Origin: a bacterium
GTDB lineage: Bacteria; Krumholzibacteriota; Krumholzibacteriia; Krumholzibacteriales; Krumholzibacteriaceae
Assembly (NCBI GenBank): GCA_020350885.1
Contig: CP070727.1
Span: 2,487,830 to 2,551,829 of the forward strand
Length of the DNA stretch: 64,000 bases
Direction: 5' to 3'
This document shows, one piece after another, positions 46,489 through 55,803 of this stretch. Numbering within the stretch: the first letter of the stretch is position 1; each line of letters opens with the position of its first letter. Made by a program: the position numbers and the translations under genes. The notes under the pieces were generated by a model. It was not told where the DNA came from. It saw nothing but the letters and a program-made list of their open reading frames with translations, and did no database searches.

Positions 46489-48396
46489 ATGAAACTGAGA
46501 AGAATCATACGACGTTCGGTCTTTTTGGCGCTCGTCGCAACGGTTACGGCGTATCTCTACTCGTGTGCATATTTCAACACCCTGTATAATGCACGGAAGA
46601 TCTTTAAGGAGGCGGAGCAGATACGCGAGCAGGGCGGTTCGGAACGTGAATTGAAGGACAAGTACAAAGAAGTTGTGAAAAAGACCGCAAAGATGGTCAG
46701 CGAATATCCCAATAGCAGATGGGTCGACGACGGCCTCTTTCTCATGGGTAAGGCACTGGTCCGGCAAGGTGAAACGAGCAAGGGGATCCGGAAGTTCACT
46801 GAGCTCATAACAAATTTCCCCGACAGTAAATATGTTCCCCGCTCTCTTTACTGGCTTGCCTATACTCACTTCGAACGGAGGGAATACAACCAGGCGCTCG
46901 CTTTCATAGACCGTTTCCTCAAGAACTATCCCGACCACGATTTCCGGTACCGTGTGCTGTTCCTCGCCGGAGATATCAACAGCAAGCTCGAGCAGAGCGA
47001 GGAGGCCCTGAACTTCTATGCGCAGGTCGCCGAGGAAGCATCGAGCAGAAAGGTAGTCGAGGAAGCTGTTCTCAAGAGCGCTGAGTTCTTCTACGAAAAC
47101 GAACAGTGGGAGAAGGCCGCCGCAAACTACGGTCGGCTTTTGAGGAAGGGATTGCCAGCCGAGAAACGGCAGGAGTTCTCGCTCCGGCTCGGTAAATGTT
47201 ACACGAATTTCGGCAGGTGCGAGGATGCCCTCAGGATATTCAATGAGCTCATAGAAGAAGTGACATCGAGCAAGGAGCAACCGCCTCTTATGCTCGGGAA
47301 AGCCTCGAGCTACGTGTGCATGGATTCGCTGGAGACGGCGCTAGCAGTCTATCGAGAGACCATCGACAGGTTTCCCAAATCCGGATACTCGGCCGAAGCG
47401 TACTACCACATGGGGATCATCTATCACGAGCAGATGGATTCACTCGTCAGGGCCCAGGATGCCTTTTCGAAAGTCGGTCGCGAGTACGCAAGCTCCGAGT
47501 ATGCGGCCGTCGCCCTCCAGAAGAGTAACAGCTTGAAAAGGCTGCTGGAGCTTCAGGCATCACCCGGCGAGGTCGAGAGCGACGAGCAGCACGCCGAGAA
47601 GGTGTTCATGGAAGCCGAGCTCCAGCTTACGCGGCTGAACGATGTGCAGATGGCGCTCAAGAGGTATGCGGCCGTCATCGACAGCTTCCCCGGGACGAGC
47701 TTTGCACCCCGTGCGGCATACGCATTGGCTTGGATCTACCATCGGGAGCTCGAAGACAGGGATAAAGCGATAGAGTGGTATCGTACGGTAGCTACCAACT
47801 ATCCGCGCGCCCCGCAGGCCAGGGGTGCGGTTGACCAGATCGGCAATCTCGGCATGGAGGAGCTAAAGGAACACTTTGCCGCGTATGTCGATTCAGCGAT
47901 TGCCGATACAACGGGTGCGGCCGAGGCGCTACGGAGAGAGATGCAGGCACGAGCGGATTCCGCACGGGTTGATACGCTCGTTCGGCCGGGGGCCGGTCCT
48001 ACTGTTCCCGGGCAACCGGATACTACGATGACTCCGCCCGCCGGCACCCGGGGCGTGCAGCCTGCGGATACGCTTGTCACCCCGCCCGCCGGCACCCGGG
48101 GCGTGCAGCCTGTGGATTCCGCACGGGTTGATACGCTCGTTCGGCCGGGGGCCGGTCCTACTGTTCCCGGGCAACCGGATACTACGATGACTCCGCCCGC
48201 AGGCACCCGGGGCGTGCAGCCTGCGGATACGCTTGTCACCCCGCCCGCCGGCACCCGGGGCGTGCAGCCTGCGGATACGCTTGTCACCCCGCCCGCCGGC
48301 ACCCGGGGCGTGCAGCCTGTGGATACGCTTGTCACCCCGCCCGCCCGCCGCCCGCCGGCGCCCGACACCCTTACCACGGGGCAGGGGAAGGAGTGA
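46489..48396 (+). CDS. TPR lipoprotein with tandem Pro/Thr-rich C-terminal repeats, inside the pyr operon
   Basis: Residues 1-25 are a lipoprotein signal with lipobox YSC, and the mature protein would start CAYFNTLYNA, as in TPR lipoproteins of the FCB group. Residues about 30-470 are BamD/YbgF-like TPRs (YWLAYTHFERREYNQALAFI; YYHMGIIYHEQMDSLVRA). The last 130 residues are low-complexity repeats of 53 and 16 residues (DTLVTPPAGTRGVQPA). It is probably an outer-membrane-associated scaffold. Its stop overlaps the pyrK start, so it is expressed with the pyrimidine genes, a link with no obvious reason. Confidence 0.88.
   Translation: MKLRRIIRRSVFLALVATVTAYLYSCAYFNTLYNARKIFKEAEQIREQGGSERELKDKYKEVVKKTAKMVSEYPNSRWVDDGLFLMGKALVRQGETSKGIRKFTELITNFPDSKYVPRSLYWLAYTHFERREYNQALAFIDRFLKNYPDHDFRYRVLFLAGDINSKLEQSEEALNFYAQVAEEASSRKVVEEAVLKSAEFFYENEQWEKAAANYGRLLRKGLPAEKRQEFSLRLGKCYTNFGRCEDALRIFNELIEEVTSSKEQPPLMLGKASSYVCMDSLETALAVYRETIDRFPKSGYSAEAYYHMGIIYHEQMDSLVRAQDAFSKVGREYASSEYAAVALQKSNSLKRLLELQASPGEVESDEQHAEKVFMEAELQLTRLNDVQMALKRYAAVIDSFPGTSFAPRAAYALAWIYHRELEDRDKAIEWYRTVATNYPRAPQARGAVDQIGNLGMEELKEHFAAYVDSAIADTTGAAEALRREMQARADSARVDTLVRPGAGPTVPGQPDTTMTPPAGTRGVQPADTLVTPPAGTRGVQPVDSARVDTLVRPGAGPTVPGQPDTTMTPPAGTRGVQPADTLVTPPAGTRGVQPADTLVTPPAGTRGVQPVDTLVTPPARRPPAPDTLTTGQGKE
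47956..48345 (+). repeat. Coding tandem repeats, 159-bp and 48-bp units
   Basis: A 159-bp unit (53 codons) occurs at 47956-48114 and again, nearly identical in DNA, at 48115-48273. A 48-bp unit (DTLVTPPAGTRGVQPA) within it repeats again at 48274-48321, and a partial copy follows. PPAGTRGVQP occurs five times. Near-identity at DNA level points to recent expansion. Confidence 0.95.
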
Positions 48397-49214
48397 GATT
48401 GAGCGCACGAGCCAAGGGATCCTTCCTCGTATCAGTTCTCCGTAACGACCCACTCACTCCATCCAGCTCCATTCTCGTACTCGACCGCCCCGAAGGATTT
48501 CCGGATGCCCAGCCCGGGCAATTCATCTCAGTTCGTCTTACCGATACTCTCGAGCCCCTTCTTCGCCGCCCGTACAGCATTATGGACCTGACCGCCGACA
48601 CCCTTTCACTCCTCGTTAAGGTGATCGGCAGGGGATCGGCCCTTCTCGCTTCACAGAAACCTGGTGCGTCACTCGACGTTATCGGCCCGCTCGGGGGCAC
48701 ATCATTCCCATATCCCGCCTCCGGCAAGGTCGTATTCGTTGCCGGGGGGACGGGCCTGGCGCCCTTTATCTTCGCGGCGCGTTCCTGGCGCAGTGGAGAT
48801 GCCCGGCCGGAAATCCATCTCCTCTACGGTGCGGAGGCGAAGGATGAGCTCTTCCTGGAACTGATAGCCGGTGAATTCACCGGAGCACACCTCGCCACGA
48901 TCGATGGCTCCGAGGGCTATTGCGGTGATGTCGTTCGCCTGTGCGAGAAGCTCCTGGCGAAGGGGGAGCTTCCCGTGGATCATCTCTATTCCTGCGGCCC
49001 GAGAGGGATGGTGAGAGCACTCGTGCGGCAGGTCGGTTCACGTTTCGCCGAGCATCTGACCTCACTCGAAGCGATCATGGCTTGCGGTGTCGGAGCATGC
49101 AGGGGTTGCACGGTCCCGGTGTGGGAGGGGGAGCGGATGGTGAATAAGGCGGTGTGCAGCGACGGGACCGTCTTTGCGGCGAATGCCGTTGCATGGGAGG
49201 AGTGGAAGGAATGA
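48393..49214 (+). CDS. pyrK: Dihydroorotate dehydrogenase electron-transfer subunit PyrK
   Basis: The 273-residue ferredoxin-reductase-like protein has the FAD motif RRPYSIMD, VFVAGGTGLAPF for NAD, YSCGPRGMV, and a C-terminal 2Fe-2S site CGVGACRGCTVPV with the fourth Cys in NKAVCSDG. PyrK passes electrons from PyrD to NAD+ in the class 1B enzyme. GTG start overlaps the lipoprotein stop and the TGA stop overlaps the pyrD ATG. Confidence 0.94.
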   Translation: MRLSARAKGSFLVSVLRNDPLTPSSSILVLDRPEGFPDAQPGQFISVRLTDTLEPLLRRPYSIMDLTADTLSLLVKVIGRGSALLASQKPGASLDVIGPLGGTSFPYPASGKVVFVAGGTGLAPFIFAARSWRSGDARPEIHLLYGAEAKDELFLELIAGEFTGAHLATIDGSEGYCGDVVRLCEKLLAKGELPVDHLYSCGPRGMVRALVRQVGSRFAEHLTSLEAIMACGVGACRGCTVPVWEGERMVNKAVCSDGTVFAANAVAWEEWKE

Positions 49215-50110
49215 CGGAACGCTCATCTGCGGTTCGTATTGGACCGGTGGTATTCGATAATCCGGTATTCCTTGCTTCGGGCCCGGCCGGCTACGGTCTG
49301 GAGTACGCCGATCTCATCGATCTCACCAGGCTCGGCGCCGTGGTGACGAAGACGATTACCCTTCAGCCAAGACCGGGGAATACAGGCAGGAGGCTCTGGG
49401 AAACGAGGGGGGGGCTCCTGAACAGCGTCGGCCTCGAAAATGTCGGTGCCGAGATCTTCCTTACCGAGAAACTGCCGTCATTGATCGATGGGGATGTTCG
49501 GCTGATCGTCAGCATTGCCGCTGAGGGGTGGGAGGAATTTCGTCAACTTCTCGAAATGGTCGCCGCCCGTCCCGAGATCGAAGCGGTCGAGATCAACCTA
49601 TCGTGCCCGAACGTCGAGCGCGGCGGCATGGAGATCGGAGCGGATCCCGGTCGCATAGAGCATTATGTTAAGCATGCCAAGGATGTACTCGGTGAGCGGG
49701 CGGTTCTGGCGAAACTCACGCCAAACGTCCGTGATGTCGCCCGCCTGGCGCTTGCGGCCGAGGGGGCCGGTGCCGACGGGATCACCGCCATCAACACCGT
49801 TGTCGGAATGGAAATGGATGCTGAGAGCGGCCGACCGATCTTCGAGATGGTCCGTGCCGGCCTGTCGGGGCCCGCGATCCTGCCGATCGCTCTCGTCGCC
49901 GTCTGGAAGATTTCCCGTACAGTCGATATACCAATCGTTGGGGTGGGGGGGATATCGTCTATCGAGGATGCTACTAAATTCTTCCGGGCCGGAGCATCGG
50001 CGATCCAGATCGGCACCGCCATCTTCTATGACCATGGATTGCCGGAACGTATAATCGAGGCATTCGAACATTCGGGGATCCCGAAGCCGTTCGAGAAGAA
50101 AGACGGCTGA
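49211..50110 (+). CDS. pyrD: Dihydroorotate dehydrogenase catalytic subunit, class 1B
   Basis: The FMN barrel has GPAGYG, LLNSVGLENVG, the catalytic Cys in NLSCPNVERGG, LTPNVRD and GVGGISSIEDATKF. The Cys base and pairing with pyrK define class 1B, which uses NAD+. I chose the ATG at 49211, overlapping the pyrK stop, although the frame opens earlier within pyrK. Confidence 0.95.
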   Translation: MTERSSAVRIGPVVFDNPVFLASGPAGYGLEYADLIDLTRLGAVVTKTITLQPRPGNTGRRLWETRGGLLNSVGLENVGAEIFLTEKLPSLIDGDVRLIVSIAAEGWEEFRQLLEMVAARPEIEAVEINLSCPNVERGGMEIGADPGRIEHYVKHAKDVLGERAVLAKLTPNVRDVARLALAAEGAGADGITAINTVVGMEMDAESGRPIFEMVRAGLSGPAILPIALVAVWKISRTVDIPIVGVGGISSIEDATKFFRAGASAIQIGTAIFYDHGLPERIIEAFEHSGIPKPFEKKDG

Positions 50111-50149
50111 TGCGATTCGGGCACGGCACTATTCATGAAAGGTAAGTCA

Positions 50150-50875
50150 ATGGACGGTCGAGGGAGTGTTCCCGAGGTTATCGTCGCACTGGATGTCGAG
50201 GATGTTCGTGAGGCGTTGCGCCTGGTGCAGCTCCTCAGGGGAAGGATCCATCGTTACAAGATCGGAAGTCGCCTCTTCACCGCAGCGGGTCCCGAAATCG
50301 TTTCCCGGATACGCTCCGGGGGCGGTGCCGTCTTTCTGGATCTCAAGTTTCACGATATCCCCGCAACGGTGGCGGGCTCCGTCCGTGCCGCCGTCGGACA
50401 CGACGTATGGATGATGACGATCCATACCTCGGGTGGCCTCGAGATGATGCGCGCCGCCGCGGAGGCCGCGGCCGAGGAGGCTGTGAAATGTGGTGTGGAT
50501 CGGCCTCTGCTGGTCGGCGTAACGGTGCTCACGAGCCTCTCGGCCCCCGATCTCGCCGTCTTCGGTCCTATCGATGGTGGTATCGAGGATCTTGTTCTTC
50601 GGCTTGCAGCACAAGCCAGTGAGGCGGGGCTCGACGGGGTTGTGGCTTCCGTTGCCGAAGCGGAGCGTATCAAACGGGATGTGGGCGAAGGTTTCATTGT
50701 GGTCACTCCCGGTATCCGGCCTGCAGGCGGTGCCGTACACGATCAGAAAAGGGTTGCAACTCCGGCAATGGCTGCGCATGCCGGTGCGGATTTCATTGTA
50801 GTCGGCAGGTCGATCATCGGCGCCGATTCACCACCGGAAGCAGCCGAGCAAATCCTGAACGAGCTCTTGTCGTAA
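50150..50875 (+). CDS. pyrF: Orotidine 5'-phosphate decarboxylase
   Basis: The barrel has VALDVEDVREAL, the catalytic D-x-K-x-x-D in LDLKFHDIPATV, VTVLTSL, and the phosphate loop TPGIRPAGG with VVGRSIIGA. It makes UMP, the final step of the pathway encoded here. AAAGG sits 8 nt before the ATG at 50150; an in-frame ATG at 50135 lacks such a site. pyrE and the carbamoyl-phosphate synthase genes are not in the window. Confidence 0.95.
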   Translation: MDGRGSVPEVIVALDVEDVREALRLVQLLRGRIHRYKIGSRLFTAAGPEIVSRIRSGGGAVFLDLKFHDIPATVAGSVRAAVGHDVWMMTIHTSGGLEMMRAAAEAAAEEAVKCGVDRPLLVGVTVLTSLSAPDLAVFGPIDGGIEDLVLRLAAQASEAGLDGVVASVAEAERIKRDVGEGFIVVTPGIRPAGGAVHDQKRVATPAMAAHAGADFIVVGRSIIGADSPPEAAEQILNELLS

Positions 50876-50891
50876 TCCCGGGATACAGACG

Positions 50892-52151
50892 ATGTTGAGA
50901 GCCGCCTTGATATTTATTGCAGTCTATGTGGGACTGGTCGTGACACGCCGGTTCCGGCCTCATGTGGCCTGGCTCGGAATCATCGTTGCACTCGTTCTCG
51001 GTGTCCTCAAGCCGGCGGAGATCTTTTTCGGTATCAACTGGAATGTAATCGGGATCTTCGTCGGCTCGCTCATCCTGGCCGAGCTTTTCATTTTCTCGCG
51101 TGTTCCCGAGACGATCTCGGATCTACTCATAAACAAGAGCCCGAGTCTCGGAGTGGCATTTCTCCTTATCATTATCTTCACATCCATTCTCTCGGCGTTC
51201 ATCGAGAACGTGGCAACGGTACTCATCCTTGCACCGGTTGCTCTCGAGCTCGCCAGGAAGGCGGGTGTCTCACCCGTACCGGTGATCGTGGGTCTTGCGG
51301 TTTCATCCAACCTTCAGGGAACAGCCACCCTGATCGGAGACCCTCCGAGCATGATCATGGCCGCCAACATGAAGATGAACTTTCTCGATTTTTTCCTCTA
51401 TCAGGGGAAGCTCGGAATATTTTTCTTCGTCGAGGCAGGTGCGGTAGCAGGTTTTCTCGTTCTCTATCTGTATCTGCGCGGCATCAAGCAACGCCCCGAA
51501 CCTCTACCGGTGACACCGGTCACGAGCTGGGCGCCCGTATATTTTATCAGTATAATGATCCTGCTCCTTTCCCTTGCCGGTTTTTTCGATCCGGATTTTG
51601 TCTGGTTCGGCGGAACCGTCTGTATCGTGATGGGGCTAGTAGGTTGCGTGTGGCTGTGGTTGCGCGAGCGGCGGGAAGCTCGAAAGCTACTCCGCAGCAT
51701 CGATTGGCAAACCACCGCATTTCTCGCTGCGGTGTTCGTTCTCGTAACGATGCTGGAAAGGCGGGGAACAATCGATGCTCTGGTCGGACGGATCGGATTC
51801 CTCGCCGGCGCGAACCGGTTTACCGTTTATACTATCGTCGTCTGGTTCTCCGTCCTCGTATCGGCCTTCATCGACAACGTACCCTACATTACGGCGTTTC
51901 TTCCCGTCGTGATCGGTCTGAGCGAACGGCTCGGGTACCCGAGCGAGGTTCTCGTGTTCGGAGTACTTATCGGTTCGTGCCTCGGAGGCAACATCACACC
52001 GATCGGGGCCTCCGCCAACATCGTCGCTGTGGGTATTCTTCAGCGGGAGGGACGTCCCGTCTCCTTCGGTTCGTTCGTGAAGATCGGTCTTCCCTTCACC
52101 CTTGCCGCAACGGCCGTCTCGTATATTCTCCTGTGGCTGCTGTACCGCTAG
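50892..52151 (+). CDS. ArsB/NhaD (ion transporter superfamily) permease
   Basis: The 419-residue protein has about 11 TM helices in two inverted repeats. Each repeat has a characteristic hairpin: SAFIENVATVLILAP with GTATLIGDPPSMI in the first, SAFIDNVPYITAFLP with GGNITPIGASANIV in the second. These match ArsB, NhaD and P-protein permeases. It could exchange Na+/H+, export arsenite or carry another anion. It follows pyrF by 16 nt and may end the pyr transcript. Confidence 0.88.
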   Translation: MLRAALIFIAVYVGLVVTRRFRPHVAWLGIIVALVLGVLKPAEIFFGINWNVIGIFVGSLILAELFIFSRVPETISDLLINKSPSLGVAFLLIIIFTSILSAFIENVATVLILAPVALELARKAGVSPVPVIVGLAVSSNLQGTATLIGDPPSMIMAANMKMNFLDFFLYQGKLGIFFFVEAGAVAGFLVLYLYLRGIKQRPEPLPVTPVTSWAPVYFISIMILLLSLAGFFDPDFVWFGGTVCIVMGLVGCVWLWLRERREARKLLRSIDWQTTAFLAAVFVLVTMLERRGTIDALVGRIGFLAGANRFTVYTIVVWFSVLVSAFIDNVPYITAFLPVVIGLSERLGYPSEVLVFGVLIGSCLGGNITPIGASANIVAVGILQREGRPVSFGSFVKIGLPFTLAATAVSYILLWLLYR

Positions 52152-52270
52152 GAAGATCGACCGTCCGATATTGAGATTGACGGCGGCAGCAGGTTTCCTA
52201 TAAGATTCATTTATTATTCTTTGTTTTACGGCACCTCTGTAATCCTTTGAGGCGAACCGTTTACGTCACT

Positions 52271-52299
52271 GCCGCCCCCGGGCGGCTTAAAGATTTTTC
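52271..52299 (+). terminator. Intrinsic terminator or attenuator before the polysaccharide genes
   Basis: GCCGCC and GGCGGC pair around CCCG, followed by TTAAAGATTTTT. It ends only 14 nt before the dehydratase start codon. It could end the pyr transcript or act as a leader attenuator for the genes that follow. Confidence 0.6.
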
Positions 52300-52312
52300 T
52301 AAGGGGACCGAG

Positions 52313-53275
52313 ATGCGAGTATTGATCACGGGGATAACCGGTTTTGCGGGTAGCCACCTGGCCGACCTGTGTCTCACGAAGAAGGATGTCGATCTATACG
52401 GGATCATCCGTTGGCGCAGCCGGACGGAGAATATCGAGCACATCTGGGACAAGCTAAAGCTCCTCGAATGCGATCTCAGGGATGCAACATCGACCAGGGA
52501 TGTTATCGAGGAGATCAAACCCGATTACATATTTCACCTTGCCGCCCAGAGCTTTGTACCGACCTCATGGAAGGCGCCGTCCGAGTCGCTGACGACGAAC
52601 GTCATAGGACAACTCAATGTCTTTGAGGCCATCCGTAAGATCGATCTCAAGTGCCGCATCCAGATAGCATGTTCAAGCGAGGAGTATGGGTGGGTCAATT
52701 CTTTCGAAATACCGATCAAGGAGACGAATCCCCTGCGGCCTCTGAGCCCGTATGGAGTCAGCAAGGTCGGACAGGATATGCTGGGCTATCAGTACTTCAT
52801 GAGTTACGGAATGGATATCGTCCGGACCAGGGGATTCAATCATACCGGGCCGCGGCGGGGACCGGTCTTCGTATGCTCCGACTTCGCCAAGCAATTGGTG
52901 GAAATCGAAGAAGGCCTGCGACCGCCCGTCATCGAAGTTGGAAATCTCGATGCGAAGCGGGATTTTACGGATGTGCGGGATATTGTCAAGGCGTACTGGC
53001 TCTCCCTCGAGAAGGGGAAGGCGGGGGCCGTTTACAACGTCTGCTCCGGGACGAGCTACTCCATAAGAGAGGTACTCGACATGCTCATCGAGCTGTGCGG
53101 GTTAGACATAGAAGTACGCACCGATCCCGATAGGATGCGGCCGAGTGACGTGCCGGTGCTGGAAGGTGACAACAGTGTATTCAGCAATGATACCGGTTGG
53201 AAGCCCGAGATCCCGTTCGAGGATACCCTGAAGGATCTCTTGGAATTCTGGAGAAAGTGTCCGAAACGAGTGTGA
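52313..53275 (+). CDS. GDP-mannose 4,6-dehydratase-like SDR
   Basis: The protein has the NAD(P) loop GITGFAGSHLAD, RWRSRTENIEHI in the region that binds the second nucleotide in GMD, SSEEYGWV and the catalytic Y-x3-K in YGVSKVGQD. GMD converts GDP-mannose to GDP-4-keto-6-deoxymannose. The ATG at 52313, preceded by AGGGGA, is preferred over an earlier in-frame start within the hairpin region. Its product would suit the reductase encoded next. Confidence 0.85.
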   Translation: MRVLITGITGFAGSHLADLCLTKKDVDLYGIIRWRSRTENIEHIWDKLKLLECDLRDATSTRDVIEEIKPDYIFHLAAQSFVPTSWKAPSESLTTNVIGQLNVFEAIRKIDLKCRIQIACSSEEYGWVNSFEIPIKETNPLRPLSPYGVSKVGQDMLGYQYFMSYGMDIVRTRGFNHTGPRRGPVFVCSDFAKQLVEIEEGLRPPVIEVGNLDAKRDFTDVRDIVKAYWLSLEKGKAGAVYNVCSGTSYSIREVLDMLIELCGLDIEVRTDPDRMRPSDVPVLEGDNSVFSNDTGWKPEIPFEDTLKDLLEFWRKCPKRV

Positions 53276-53282
53276 GGGTGCG

Positions 53283-54281
53283 TTGATTGATTCTGCCGTA
53301 CGGGTGTTGGTAACCGGCGCCGGTGGATTTGTCGGGAGGCATCTCGTGTCCGAGCTTGTCTCCGCCGGACTAACGGTATGTGCGACCGACATCCTGGATG
53401 AGGCGCCGGAAGCGCTATCGGGTGTAGAGTACCGCCCGTGCGATCTGCTCGATCCACGTCACGTGGAAGCACTCATGGATGAATGGAGGCCGGGAGCCGT
53501 CTACCATCTCGCTGCACGGAGCTCGGCGGCACAGTCGTTCGAGGATCCGGCCGGGACGATCCAGACGAATCTCTTCGGTACGTTGAATATCCTCGAGGCG
53601 GCGAGACGGAATATCAAGCGGTCGCCGGATGGACGCTTTCGTATCCTGGCGGTGGGATCGAGCGAGGAGTATGGGAGACGCTCACCCGAAGAGATGCCGT
53701 TGACGGAGGACAGCCGGATCGAGCCGGTGAGTCCATATGCGGTAAGCAAGGCGGCTCAGGGCATGCTGGTACTCCAGTACCGGCGCAGTTACGGAATCGA
53801 TTGCATCGTCACGAGAAGCTTCAGCCATACCGGACCGGGCCAATCCGAACGTTTCGTTCTACCCGCATTTGCCCGGCAGTGTGCGGAGATCGCTGCCGGC
53901 CTGAAGAATCCCGTGCTGCGCGTCGGGAATCTCGAAGTGGTCAGGGATTTTCTCGATGTCCGTGATGTGGTTCGCGCATACCGGCTTCTCATGGAGAAGG
54001 GTCGGGGCGGTACGATTTACAATGTCTGTTCGGGGCATGGGCTTGCCCTCGATGATGCCCTGCGGAGGCTAACCAAGGACGTACCGGGCACGGTGTCCGT
54101 CGAGACCGACCCTGGACTGCTCCGGCCGGCCGATGTGCCCGTCATGATCGGAGACAGCTCGAGACTGAAACGTGATACCGGCTGGGAACCGGAAATCGGC
54201 GTGGACCGGATGCTTGCCGACCTCATAAGCTACTGGGAGCGAGTGGTCGTTCCATCCACGGCGGATGATTCGAATCGTTGA
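53283..54281 (+). CDS. NAD-dependent epimerase/reductase, GDP-6-deoxymannose reductase-like (Rmd)
   Basis: The 332-residue SDR has VTGAGGFVGRHLV, SSEEYG, YAVSKAAQ and NVCSGHGLALDDAL. It resembles Rmd, which reduces GDP-4-keto-6-deoxymannose to GDP-D-rhamnose, and is also similar throughout to the upstream dehydratase. Together they predict GDP-D-rhamnose, but a second dehydratase cannot be excluded. The TTG start lies 7 nt downstream of the previous stop. Confidence 0.78.
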   Translation: MIDSAVRVLVTGAGGFVGRHLVSELVSAGLTVCATDILDEAPEALSGVEYRPCDLLDPRHVEALMDEWRPGAVYHLAARSSAAQSFEDPAGTIQTNLFGTLNILEAARRNIKRSPDGRFRILAVGSSEEYGRRSPEEMPLTEDSRIEPVSPYAVSKAAQGMLVLQYRRSYGIDCIVTRSFSHTGPGQSERFVLPAFARQCAEIAAGLKNPVLRVGNLEVVRDFLDVRDVVRAYRLLMEKGRGGTIYNVCSGHGLALDDALRRLTKDVPGTVSVETDPGLLRPADVPVMIGDSSRLKRDTGWEPEIGVDRMLADLISYWERVVVPSTADDSNR

Positions 54282-54397
54282 CGCCCGTGACGGGAAGGTA
54301 TTTATTTCGGATAAGCAGTACTACATCCGTTGCACCCACGGCGTGGTAACGACCCCCGTTGGCATGAATACAGGTAACGAGTGAGAAGGAGTGGCAC

Positions 54398-55702
54398 ATG
54401 TTGAAGATCTGCATGGTTGGAACCGGATACGTGGGATTGGTGAGCGGAGCGTGCCTCGCCGACTTCGGAAACAAGGTGGTCTGCGTCGATATCGACAAAG
54501 AGCGCCTCGAGGGGATCCGCCGTGGTGTCATGCCGATTTATGAACCGGGTCTCAAGGATATTGTCGAGCGCAACTACGCGGCCGGGCGGCTCAGCTTTTC
54601 GAGTGATATCGGTGAGGCGGTGGGTAACTCCTTGGTGATCTTCTCCGCTGTCGGAACTCCTATGCATGCTGACGGTTCCTGTGATCTCTCTTTCGTGTAC
54701 AAGGTGGCCGAGGACGTCGCCGCGCATATCGACGAATACAAGGTGTTCGTGCAAAAGAGCACGGTCCCCGTCGGCACATCCGAGAAGGTGGGGGAGATCG
54801 TCGAAAAACACCTGAAAAAGAAGGTCGAGTTCGATCGGGTATCCAATCCTGAGTTCCTGCGGGAAGGTTCGGCGATCGAGGACTTCATGCGCCCCAACCG
54901 CGTGGTGATCGGTGTCGAGAGCGATCGTGCACGGGAGATCATGGCCGAAGTGTACCGCCCTTTGTATCTCCTCGAGACCCCCATCGTCTTTACAACGATC
55001 CGAACGGCCGAGCTCATCAAGTATGCGAGCAATGCGTTTCTCGCCACGAAGATCTCCTTTATAAACGAGATGGCCGATCTCTGCGAGCGGGTCGGCGCGG
55101 ATGTCGGTGAGGTGGCGAAGGCGATCGGCCTGGACCGGCGTATCGGATCGAAGTTTCTCCATGCGGGGGTGGGTTACGGCGGATCGTGCCTGCCGAAGGA
55201 TATCTCCGCGATCCTTCATACCGGTCGTAATGTGGAGGTGCCGTTGAGGATCGTGCAGGCGACACATGATGTCAATGAATCGAGGATCGAGCGGCTCTTC
55301 GAGAAACTCCGCGCCGGGATCACCGATCTCTCGGGAAAGACGATCGCAGTACTTGGCCTCTCGTTCAAACCCAACACCGATGACATCCGGGAAGCGCCTG
55401 CCATGAGACTGATCGAGCGACTGCTCGAGGAGCATGCAACCGTCAGGGCGTATGATCCGGCCGCGATGGAGAATACGAGAGCGGCGCTCGGCGATCGGGT
55501 TCTGCTTTGTGACGATGCCTACCGTGCGATCGAGGGATCTGATGCGCTCATTATCATGACCGAATGGAACGAATTCAGGGTTCTCGATCTCGATAGAATC
55601 AAGAGCTTGATGGAAGGAACGGTAGTCGTCGACTGCCGCAATATTTACAAAACCGAGGAGATGAAACAGCGGGGTTTCGAGTATTACTCATTCGGCAGAT
55701 GA
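54398..55702 (+). CDS. UDP-glucose/GDP-mannose dehydrogenase family, probable UDP-glucose 6-dehydrogenase
   Basis: The 434-residue protein has GTGYVGLVSGACLADFG, QKSTVPVGT, SNPEFLREGSAIEDF and the catalytic Cys in GYGGSCLPKD, with LGLSFKPNTDDIREAP in the C-terminal domain. It oxidises a nucleotide-sugar C6 alcohol to the acid, most likely UDP-glucose to UDP-glucuronate. Confidence 0.9.
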   Translation: MLKICMVGTGYVGLVSGACLADFGNKVVCVDIDKERLEGIRRGVMPIYEPGLKDIVERNYAAGRLSFSSDIGEAVGNSLVIFSAVGTPMHADGSCDLSFVYKVAEDVAAHIDEYKVFVQKSTVPVGTSEKVGEIVEKHLKKKVEFDRVSNPEFLREGSAIEDFMRPNRVVIGVESDRAREIMAEVYRPLYLLETPIVFTTIRTAELIKYASNAFLATKISFINEMADLCERVGADVGEVAKAIGLDRRIGSKFLHAGVGYGGSCLPKDISAILHTGRNVEVPLRIVQATHDVNESRIERLFEKLRAGITDLSGKTIAVLGLSFKPNTDDIREAPAMRLIERLLEEHATVRAYDPAAMENTRAALGDRVLLCDDAYRAIEGSDALIIMTEWNEFRVLDLDRIKSLMEGTVVVDCRNIYKTEEMKQRGFEYYSFGR

Positions 55703-55803
55703 AGCTACACGTACCGGTGCGGCTGTTTTGCCCCGCAATGATGCCGTTATTGCATGCAGCCGCAAGCGGGTTGTTCGCCAAATATCGATGAGAGGGAGTT
55801 GAT

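Noticed and set aside
47956..48345. CRISPR-like array
   Set aside because: Repeats are contiguous, in frame within a lipoprotein gene, and have no unique spacers.
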